Shown here: positions 56,271-64,000 of the stretch, one piece after another
Numbering within the stretch: the stretch's first letter is position 1
How the letters are laid out: every line of letters starts with the position of its first letter
Translations under genes and position numbers: made by a program
Source: Notospermus geniculatus
Lineage: Eukaryota; Nemertea; Pilidiophora; Heteronemertea; Lineidae
Direction: 5' to 3'
Length of the DNA: 64,000 nt
Assembly: GCA_002633025.1 (NCBI GenBank)
Contig: NMRB01000477.1
Location: forward strand, 283,323-347,322
The notes under the pieces: generated by a model
Database searches by the model: none
What the model saw: the letters and a program-made list of their open reading frames with translations, nothing else
Told to the model about the DNA's origin: nothing

Positions 56271-56781
56271 GGTAACTCTGTGAAACGAGAGTGAGAGCAC
56301 AGCTATTTCGTTCGCAATTCCTTGCTGTTGTCCTTTTAGCAGTTCCTTATAAATCTTGGCAAGCTGAATCTATTTGCACCACACTCACTAACCTGACGCC
56401 AGAAACTGCGCTTGCCGTCGTCACAAGCGATTAACAACTTTATATTGTTCTGGCAGCGGCCATTATTCATTGGTCCTCCTTATCAGTTCGATTCCGAGCC
56501 GTAGATTAGTACTCATCAGTTGGATTCCTAGTCGTAGTTTCGCACCTGACTCGGCTTACTGAACAACTCCAACCCATTAAAATGCTATTCATTGACAAGA
56601 GCTGATTGCAATTTCTCCGTTTCATTAAATTCTTATGAGCTTTTAAGTCATGATTACGGTATCTTTAACTTCGATTTATTGTCCTGGTCATGATTAAAAA
56701 GAATAAAATGATGATTCAGTTGAAGTTAATAGGAAAACTTCAAAATCTTCAAAACTACAGATTCAGCCCCATCGAACTAGA

Positions 56782-57032
56782 GCTAGGAAATCCATCATTG
56801 ATTTTCAAGTTGATTTTGCGTTGCGACTTGCTTTGCAACTGGGTTGCGTTGCAACTGGGCACTCGATCGCCGCTGTGGACTCGCTAGACGTGATTTCCGC
56901 CAATGGCGAAGATGTGATCAATTTCAGTCGGCAATCGGTCGGCGACCGGTAGTTCCTTGCGATCGTATTCAATCGCAGGTAGCAGGTTGCAAAGCAAGTC
57001 GCAACGCAGAAAATCAGCAGTGGATTCCTAGC
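56782..57032. mobile_element. MITE, GCTAGGAATCCACC family, tandem copy 1
   Basis: The ends GCTAGGAAATCCATCATTGA / CAGTGGATTCCTAGC are present, with the GCGACTTGCTTTGCAACTGG block. It lies 13 bases from the next copy in the same orientation. Confidence 0.85.
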
Positions 57033-57045
57033 TTAAAGCTAGGAA

Positions 57046-57291
57046 GCTAGGAATCCACCACTGATTTTCTAGTTGATTTTGCGTTGTGACTTGCTTTGCA
57101 ACTGGGTTGCGTTGCAGCTGGGCACTCGATCACCGTAGTGGACTCGCTGGACGTGATTTCCGCCAATGGCGAAGATGTGGTCAATTTATTTCAGTCGGCA
57201 ATCGGTCGGCGACCGGTATGAGTTCCTTGCGATCGTATTCAATCGCACGTAGCAAGTTTGCAAAGCAGAAAATCAGCAGTGGATTCCTAGC
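57046..57291. mobile_element. MITE, GCTAGGAATCCACC family, tandem copy 2
   Basis: The ends GCTAGGAATCCACCACTGAT / ATCAGCAGTGGATTCCTAGC are nearly perfect inverted repeats. It has small differences from copy 1, including a TTATT insertion near 57186, so the pair is not simply a recent duplication. Confidence 0.86.
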
Positions 57292-59199
57292 TTCAGACAT
57301 AGGCTACCGTATTGTTCGACGAGGGATTGTAAGCCTACAGGAACCAAGACCATTGGATAGCTATTGTCACTAGGACATGCATTCCGAGTACTGCCATTCC
57401 TTTCACACCTGTAGGTACTGACAACTCGCTTCTGTTTTGAATCTTCGTAAACAAAACGCTTCATATTTCCCCATCTAACTGCACCTTGCATAAAAGACAA
57501 AGCCGCCCGTTGTTGTTGATAGTATTTATTGGACTCTTTTCAATACAGTATAATATATTATTTTCAGGAGTTCTAGCTAAAAAAAGAAAGTACATATACA
57601 TGTACATTACATGTATATACCGTTGGAAACAGAGCCGCCCCTATACTAATGTCATTTTTATGACATCATCAACGCCTGAACTTCGTCATTTTCCGTGATT
57701 TTCAAAGTGGTACAGCTGATTGGATCTCACTAACCGCTAAATATCAGCGAAGCCCTTGGAATATCATTTCGCCTTTTCTATCAGATCATGCATTGAACTG
57801 TAAAACATGCATTTCTCTGAACCTTGATTTTTCAAATTCATGACAGTTGCTTGAGTTATTCAGATTTTTCGATCTGTCAAAGGCAGCCGAATCATGACAG
57901 TTCAATGCTAGTTTATCCTTCACCCGACAAAACTCTCTGATCTGCATCGAATTATCTTACGAGCATGAAATCATGCGGTATTGTCCTGAGATTTGGATTC
58001 GTGCTTTGACCAGATAGAATTCAGATTTCTTGGCACGTGACCAAACTTTCATGGTACTGAAATTGACGCAGCAAATCTGCGATTTACGCAACAAAATGAA
58101 GCAAGAAGTAAAATTCCTCCGAGAAATGCCGAGTAGAATGATTGACATCCGGGTAATTTGATTAGGCAAGGACAGAATCATCAACCTGACAATTTACAGG
58201 GAAAAAATCATGAGTAACTGAATGTTCGTATTGAGAAGTCCGCAACTTGGGATAGAAATTGGCGGCTAACTCTACTCTCTGGAGACTGGTTCGTTTGTCA
58301 TGGACATCAAAATTTGCGACTGGTAGCTGTACTGAATGCGAAACTATGCTCAGAATCATGCCGTGGGATTTTTGATTGCTTCCCACATCGTTTTGATCTT
58401 TGATGCCTCATGCAAGATGTAACGCTCTGTGAATCTTGATTCGGGATGGCACCGAATCGTACGCTCAGAATCAGTTACTGAATCCGAAATGGCGGTTAAC
58501 AATTCTCTGCTGAATTTCTAAGCATCTTCACCACTTCAAAAGAAAGCACCACTTCAGAGCTAACTTTTATGACCAAGCGCTGCCCTTGTTTCGAGAACGC
58601 TGCACTAACTTCCTGTTAAAAAAACGGCTGGTACAAACTGGGTGGCATCAAAGACAATGTAAAGTAGTGTTTGATAACCACATTTAGGAGACCCATTTAT
58701 TTTCGCTCCATTTCCTCTGCTTCACGCCGCAAAGATCCGAGCCATTTCTTTCTTCCTTTGATCTCAGAGTTCGTAAATTTCCGATTATTTCCGTAAATAA
58801 TCGGCTTGATCATCTTTTTATTCTATAAACGTGTTAATATTTTGCTAATTAATCACCTGCTGTCAGTTTGTGTATCGTGATGTCAACTCTGACGTAACCT
58901 TTGAAATCTATGCTTGTCAGTCTCCGGAAATGTTCGGGTGTTTCCGTGACCCGAAACTCATTGCAATCATAACAATGGCCTCTGCCGAAGCAAAAGAAAT
59001 ACACTCTGACTCAGAGCTTCTTTCTTTTATTTTATTTTTCTGGATTGCCAACCCAAAAGTGCACCAGATAATTCAATTTGAAACTGAAGGCTAAGTTAGC
59101 GTGAATGGTGGTGTCTTTGCCGTTCAGCCAGCAGCTGAAAATCAACGAATGTGCCACAATCGTAGAATGTTTTTTTTTTACAATATCAAGGTCAGCTGC
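57292..59199. other. No gene recognised
   Basis: Several 68-75 codon frames on either strand, none with a recognisable motif or splice context. No inverted-repeat element seen. Confidence 0.4.
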
Positions 59200-59640
59200 A
59201 TACTCCACGCAGCGTTGGAATTTTTTGATACTTGGACGAAAATTTTAACACTGTCATTGACAGCTAGATCGCCATCTTGAAAATCTTGACGTCATCATCG
59301 GTGGGTGGTCTATCACGTGACGCGAACTTCTTTTTCAAAATGGTATTATTTGCAGAAAACAGTATTTATCTTGTCGAAAATGAAACAGAATAACTTTATT
59401 ATTACTTTACAGTGTATATCTACTCCACCGATGTTTGCATCGCTCTATACCTTTATACACCTGTCTTCAACGATCTATTATTGTAAGCGTAGAAAACGAC
59501 GTGATGGGTAACCGCTTTACAAATACTGTAGAAGAATTTCTACTGTTCGCTCCGCGCGCGCACTACTTTTCAAGATGGAAACCTAGCGTCGATACTAGTG
59601 GTGATATTCTCAGATATCGCCACCTAGCGTCAAGTTTGGG
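59200..59640. repeat. Dispersed repeat block, pair with 36932-37357
   Basis: The same orientation and order as the other copy, with small insertions (for example CAGTG near 59410). After 59640 the sequences diverge, whereas the first copy continues into another repeat. Confidence 0.86.
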
Positions 59641-60299
59641 TCAGCTGTTTTGTCTAAAATGGGAATCTACAGGAGTGTGTCCCTTACGTGACGTCACACC
59701 CTAATTAGCATAGAATCCATAGAAACTGGTGCGGCCATTGGCCGTGTCATTGTGGTTAATGGAAGAAATCAAGAGTTCAACCCTTTCGGGCCTGGACGAA
59801 GTTGAAAAGTGTAGGCTGCATTTCGTAACATGAATCTCTGGTGTGTCTACAAAAACGCCTAGCTCCCTAAAATTGCAACCAAAACTGGCGACAAGACACT
59901 CATTCTGGAGGCAACTAAATGGGCCACGATCTCATGGAGGTTTGCTTCTTCCAAAATGTCTGTGAGAGAAACAGGCCAGAGCCGAAGATGCAAGTTGTGA
60001 GGAAACAGTTGCATTCTGCCTACGTTTTCGTCAGGTTCCTCAACGTGCCCACATATTTCAGTAGGCCTACGTCAATCAAGTGTTCACCAAACATTACATG
60101 GAAAACAGGTGAAACGTTATTGTGGAGGCCAATCGAATGCAAGATAATGTGGTCAATTTCTTTTGTGGATTTTGCGATCCAAATTATAGCATATTACTTC
60201 ATGAGTCGTGTCGCCTTTCTCCGAACAGTGCTCGTCACGAGCCGAGGTTCTGAACACAGGACAAGTCATGTTGGAAAAACAATTCAATTCTCATAAAAG

Positions 60300-60517
60300 A
60301 ACTGGTGGTATGGGCAGCAGGGCTGTAGATTTCTTAGTTGTTTGTCAACTTCTACAATGAGGTGATCGACTTTGTTGACCGGTTGACTGCGCCGCCCAAC
60401 CAAAACGCAGAAACTTGTTGGTGTTACGTAACACTTCGGTATAAAGTGCGGAGGGCAAGCTGGCTGGATCATTCTGTCGTGGAGACACTCGCTGTTACTG
60501 CAACGAATTGGTATCTG
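60300..60517 (+). other. Candidate 5' untranslated exon of the PAN-domain gene
   Basis: A very good splice donor, CTG|GTAAGTATG, lies at 60517/60518. The next good acceptor on this strand (ttgttcttttcag, ending 60933) is 13 bases upstream of the ATG of the PAN-domain gene. This suggests a non-coding first exon ending at 60517 and an intron from 60518 to 60933. The 5' limit is a guess; no promoter motif is visible. The short open frame here (60338-60583) resembles nothing I know. Confidence 0.35.
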
Positions 60518-60946
60518 GTAAGTATGTTGCTACTCGAAATTTCCTGGATTTTTCCTCCGAAATTTTCGTCTTTCGTAGCCTAGTCCCATGTAGGCCTTCA
60601 ACACCGTATTTGAGTTGGCTTGGCGTGCGGTGCTCGATGGTCACACCGGCGGCTTTCGTAGTTGGTAATGGGTTGCCGAAGTTTACAGGATGGTGTACGG
60701 GACCAGGCTTGAACTACCGTCATTGTTTCGTTTTCACGGGAGAAGGCATGAAACAAGACGTACATGTAGTCCCCCCCCCCGGAATCGAAAGTCCCCGGTT
60801 TTATTATTCAGCGAGGGGTCGGAATTTATGGCTATGGGACCATGACCATTCGAATAACCTCCCCACTGATCTCTAGCTGCAGCATGTAGTCTCAACGGAT
60901 ACCGCCCTAAATTCATGTTTTTGTTCTTTTCAGACCATTTTTGAAG

Positions 60947-61052
60947 ATGGCGTCTAAACTACTCTTTCTACCTTGCATTCTGTTCGTGATGTGGGTGGAA
61001 ATGGCGGTTGCCAGGTGCCCGCCTTATTGCGCCCCACCATCCCGAGGCGAAT
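60947..61052 (+). CDS. Secreted PAN/apple-like protein, coding exon 1 (signal peptide)
   Basis: The ATG has a strong context (GAAGATGGCG). It starts 13 bases after an acceptor (cttttcag), so the exon probably begins at 60934. It encodes MASKLLFLPCILFVMWVEMA-VA, a clear signal peptide with an A-x-A-type cleavage site after residue 22. A short Cys-Pro-rich segment with Cys24 and Cys28 follows. The exon ends after one base of codon 36 at a consensus donor (GAAT|GTGAGTAC), phase 1. The exon at 62331 starts in the matching phase. The 1.28-kb intron between them holds a fold-back MITE and another dispersed repeat. Signal peptide, splice signals and phase are visible; joining is inferred. Confidence 0.7.
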
Positions 61053-61112
61053 GTGAGTACATGAAGTTTTCACAACCTGCCTGAAAGATAACGGGCCGTA
61101 CTCGTAGAGGGG

Positions 61113-61236
61113 CGAGTTTTCGCAAAGCACCCGGAACGCCAACGCGAACGCCAATCCCATTGTTCGATACCACTAAGAGCACCCAACAAAAGTAAGACGT
61201 TCGCGTTGGCGTTTCGAGGGGATTTGCGAAAACTCG
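61113..61236. mobile_element. Fold-back MITE, AGTTTTCGCAAAGC family, in PAN-gene intron
   Basis: The ends CGAGTTTTCGCAAAGC / GATTTGCGAAAACTCG enclose AACGCCAACGCGAACGCC and its inverse. It starts 60 bases after the exon 1 donor of the PAN gene. Confidence 0.87.
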
Positions 61237-61282
61237 CTAGTATTTAGACTCGATACGCGTTTACTCCTCAGTGACACCACAT

Positions 61283-61480
61283 TCCGAGACACCACATTTT
61301 TATCTGTTGACAATACATTTATGGGGTGTAAATGCAACCGTTCAAAGGTTAACTGTACATCGTCACCCCATTCTCCTGTACAAAGCACAGTCGTGCGTCT
61401 GACTGATGTCCAATGATGAAGTCAGTTCCCAATATTCAAAACGTCCTGGCGGCTGTTGCGGGAATGGGATTTTTTTGGAC
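61283..61480. repeat. Dispersed repeat with GGTGTAAATNCAACCGTTC, in PAN-gene intron
   Basis: A copy of the repeat at 9630-9810, including the upstream ACACCACATTTTTATCTGTT part. It lies in the intron of the PAN-domain gene. Confidence 0.72.
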
Positions 61481-62330
61481 TTTTAGTATGTTGTAGAGCA
61501 CATGAAACCTGTACCAGAAAACGCCAAAAACCTTGTTGCAATTTGTTCAGGGTTTGGCAATTTTTTTCGTAGATTGACTGGACTATTATGCCCACGCCTA
61601 ATGGTAGGCCGGCTGGCATATACTGGCGTCCCACCGCGGGTGACTGCGTCATAACTCTAAATCCGCCTTTTAAGGGTCTCTTGACCCAGCACATTTCAGT
61701 TCAGTAGTTGAAATACTTTACATTCATTTCTCTAAGACCAGTGCATTATATCCTTATGCACCGCCCTTCGCTTTAATATGAATGAGGTCATAGGGCCTAC
61801 TTTTAGTCCATTCAGATTGATTGGTTCACACTCTCCATTGACCTGCTCTTGGAACTGTGTGGTCAAAATACTGGTCAAAATAGAAAAGCCACAAGCCACG
61901 CCCTGTATACTACAAATTCTAAAGTCACCCCACCATGCGTGATCAATAAATCTAACAAAAGATGAATCAGTTCAGTCTAACTCAGTGTAACAGACCTGGT
62001 GACCTTCTCGGCATCGGTGCACACAAGGACACAATACCCTGCCAATTGGCCAACCATATTCAACTGAAGGTAATAAGGGGTTGGACTTGACGTGAGGCCT
62101 GCATATCTGGCACTGGTCTTAGAAAAACGAATTTAAAGTATATTCAGTTGAAGTGTACTCCTCCGTAACACTACAGGTAAGCGGTGGCACGCTGAAGAGA
62201 CACCTGACGGGGGCCCTTGTTTCAGAAACATCCAATGGGTTTGATAGATCGCCAGTTATTAAATTTTTGTCGGCAAAAACCGTTGATCAAAATTTATTGG
62301 TCTGTGATTTCAATTTTGTGTTTCTTGCAG

Positions 62331-62656
62331 ATCGTCCCATTGGCATCCCGCATCGAAGGCTTCCGCCAAAGAACAACCACGTCATCGCAGGTTTCAAGTC
62401 TCTGATTGGCGACTGCCCAGGACATGACATCTTGAAGAAAATAGCATTCGGAGAGGACATGGATGCGGATGTCGCAAGGGAAACGTGCGCTATCGCCTGT
62501 AGATCCAAGCACGAATGTAAAGGATTCCTTTTCGTCCCAGCTGGGTACCCAGGCGCCCCCTATTGCTGGCTAAAGAACGATGGGTGCAACGGAAGGTTGT
62601 CCCGTACTGNGAAAGGGGGACGCATGGAGTCTTGTAGGTGCTACAGATATGGGTGA
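62331..62656 (+). CDS. Secreted PAN/apple-like protein, coding exon 2 (PAN module and stop)
   Basis: The exon follows a good acceptor (gtgtttcttgcag) in phase 1 and runs to TGA at 62654-62656, giving a spliced protein of about 143 residues. Residues 52-139 have the spacing of a PAN/apple-like module: an early Cys64, the helix motif A-R-E-T-C88-A-I-A-C92, E-C98-K-G-F-L-F, then Y-C114-W-L-K and C121, ending S-C137-R-C139-Y-R-Y-G. With Cys24 and Cys28 there are ten cysteines, an even number suited to disulphides outside the cell. PAN modules bind proteins or carbohydrates; the ligand here is unknown. There is no transmembrane segment or second module. An N at 62610 falls in codon 129; if it hides an indel, the last residues change. 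Transposase sequence starts immediately beyond the stop. PAN assignment is by motif only. Confidence 0.65.
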
Positions 62657-63794
62657 TCTGTGTAATGATATACGAGTCCTCAGGGAGAAAAAGAAGAAGT
62701 GCGTTTTGGCCAGTGAGGTCCTTCAGTTTATATTTCTGGGATTTACTGGCTTCAGATGGCCAGTGTCCTATTTTGCATCATCAACTGCCTTGTCGTATGA
62801 ATTGGAAGTACTCTTTTGGCAAGCAATTGACTTACTTGGACAATTTGGCTTCACTGTTGACTACTGTGGACTGGATGGTGCTTCCACAAATCGTTCGTTT
62901 ATTCGAATGCACTTTCGTGGTGACCCAAGACAAAGCAATTTCACTATTAAGGACAAGTATGACCCATGCCACCACACCATCACGTTTGTTCAAGATATCA
63001 AACACACTCTCAGAAAGATTCGCAATGGTATTTCATCTCGGAAGTTGAGTATCGACGGTGTTCCTGTTGTGTGGGACCATTGGGTTAAAGCCTTTGAGTA
63101 CAACCAAACCAGGATACGCATTCACAAGAAATTGACAAGTGAGCACATCAACCTGACAAGCACAGCCAAAATGAGAAATCATCTTGCAATGGAGGTCCTG
63201 GATGCAGGCATGCTTTACCTAATGAGAGCCTACTCCAGACACCTAGGACAAGAAGCAGACCACCTGAGGAAAACAATTGCTCTTTTGGAAAAGACAAGTT
63301 GCCTTGTTTCCATCTTCCATGACAAAAACAAGGCAATATCGAATATGGATGACCCCAGAATAGAACAACTGTTAGGTGTTTTGGAGTTCTTCAAAGAATG
63401 GGAGAGGTCAACAAAAGACAAATCCTGCTTGCTAACAGGGCAAACAAGAGAAGACATTTGTTCAGCCCTTCTTGGTTTTCTGGCACTGACCGAAAAAATG
63501 ACAAAACTTGGAATTTCCATCATGCCAGGCTACATCAACTCGGATGTGGTAGAAAACTTTTTTTGTCAGCAGAGAGGCATCTGCCATGGTAGTGCAACAA
63601 ACCCAACTGTCTTACAGTCTGGCCCTGCAGTGAATTCAATAATCCTAGGAGAGAGTACTATTTCCAAGAAGTCGAACACCGGTCAACTCAAAGCTCAGCC
63701 AATGGCTATGGAAGGCATCAACAGAAAAAGACATGCCAAAGGGACACCACTTGAATCAAAGGGAATCAAGAAGGGCAAAACTTTAAGGATTTAA
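62649..63794 (+). CDS. P-element/THAP9-like transposase, 5'-truncated open frame
   Basis: An uninterrupted frame of 381 codons ends at TAA 63792-63794; the frame is open from 62580, but recognisable similarity starts near residue 25. Features typical of P-type transposases are present. The RNase-H-like core has candidate acidic residues Asp76 (CGLDGASTNR), Asp116 (VQDIKHTLRKIRN) and Glu302 (DVVENFFCQQRG). The segment KLTSEHINL...KMRNHLAMEVL lies between, and the C-terminal stretch TNPTVLQSGPAVNSIILGE follows. The N-terminal THAP zinc finger, leucine zipper and first part of the core are missing, so this is either a truncated copy or the last exon of a longer gene. A possible acceptor (gtgctacag) lies just before 62648. 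It abuts the stop codon of the PAN gene. The absence of stops or frameshifts suggests a young insertion or retained coding function. Terminal repeats were not found. Confidence 0.82.
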   Translation: MGDLCNDIRVLREKKKKCVLASEVLQFIFLGFTGFRWPVSYFASSTALSYELEVLFWQAIDLLGQFGFTVDYCGLDGASTNRSFIRMHFRGDPRQSNFTIKDKYDPCHHTITFVQDIKHTLRKIRNGISSRKLSIDGVPVVWDHWVKAFEYNQTRIRIHKKLTSEHINLTSTAKMRNHLAMEVLDAGMLYLMRAYSRHLGQEADHLRKTIALLEKTSCLVSIFHDKNKAISNMDDPRIEQLLGVLEFFKEWERSTKDKSCLLTGQTREDICSALLGFLALTEKMTKLGISIMPGYINSDVVENFFCQQRGICHGSATNPTVLQSGPAVNSIILGESTISKKSNTGQLKAQPMAMEGINRKRHAKGTPLESKGIKKGKTLRI

Positions 63795-63853
63795 GGGCAA
63801 GCCATCGTTTGACATTTTCATATTGCTTGAATTGAGGCCCCTATGAGAAAAGC

Positions 63854-63859
63854 AATAAA
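63854..63859 (+). terminator. Polyadenylation signal AATAAA downstream of the transposase frame
   Basis: AATAAA occurs 60 bases after the transposase stop codon, on the same strand. It could serve the transposase transcript or act as a read-through end for the PAN gene, which has no AATAAA between its own stop codon and the transposase frame. Confidence 0.4.
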
Positions 63860-64000
63860 GACACCTCCAGTTGACTGTTTTTATGGCCCAATGTGATCAC
63901 TGTGCTTTATAGACACGGAAAATGAGCAAAGTCCCAAGAATTACAGCTTAATTACATAACATAATCAATAACAAAGAAATTCGCCAAACATGAAAAACAG

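Noticed and set aside
35252-60000. Further DSCAM exons
   Set aside because: I looked for frames with C-x(n)-W and Y-x-C Ig signatures flanked by phase-1 splice sites and found none, but a by-eye search can miss exons without a start codon.
59919-60296. 125-codon + strand frame upstream of the PAN gene
   Set aside because: No recognisable domain; overlaps the likely promoter or 5' UTR region. Retained only as possible leader sequence.

Overview
The window is nuclear DNA from an animal. It is intron-rich, mostly non-coding and packed with small dispersed elements. It shows no bacterial or viral gene organisation. The three protein-coding loci are animal types: a DSCAM-like immunoglobulin protein, a secreted PAN/apple-like protein and a P-element/THAP9-like transposase. 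The density of short inverted-repeat elements, the recurrent TACATGTA motif and a tRNA-headed SINE suggest a marine invertebrate. A lancelet or an echinoderm/hemichordate would fit, but I cannot settle the species.

Layout. 1-31 kb holds no gene I can defend. It is a mosaic of miniature inverted-repeat elements (MITEs), fold-back elements, two minisatellites and one large tandem duplication (5668-7339 and 7465-9008). 31.3-35.3 kb carries the 5' end of a DSCAM-like gene on the + strand. A signal-peptide exon (31954-32020) joins in phase 1 to a complete first Ig-domain exon (34919-35251). I found no second Ig exon. 35.3-60 kb is again repeats: many nested MITEs, a tRNA-Arg-like gene with a changed anticodon (43048-43121), a second tandem duplication (44881-45402) and a hairpin-bearing tandem array (48786-49420). 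60.3-62.7 kb holds a compact gene for a secreted protein of about 143 residues with a single PAN/apple-like module (coding exons 60947-61052 and 62331-62656). Its 3' end abuts a long open reading frame for the catalytic and C-terminal parts of a P-element-like transposase (62649-63794).

How the parts relate. The DSCAM-like and PAN genes lie on the same strand. Either the DSCAM-like gene has a very long intron that contains the PAN gene, or the locus is incomplete or mis-assembled here. Two of the five isolated single Ns sit at the junction of a near-identical tandem duplication, so part of the apparent duplication is probably an assembly effect. Repeat copies with and without an insertion give natural 'empty sites'. 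These define several elements, including two or three elements with TTAA target duplications and a fold-back element with 16-bp terminal minisatellite arrays resembling the TU elements of sea urchins. All coordinates were read by eye, so repeat ends are good to a few bases at best.
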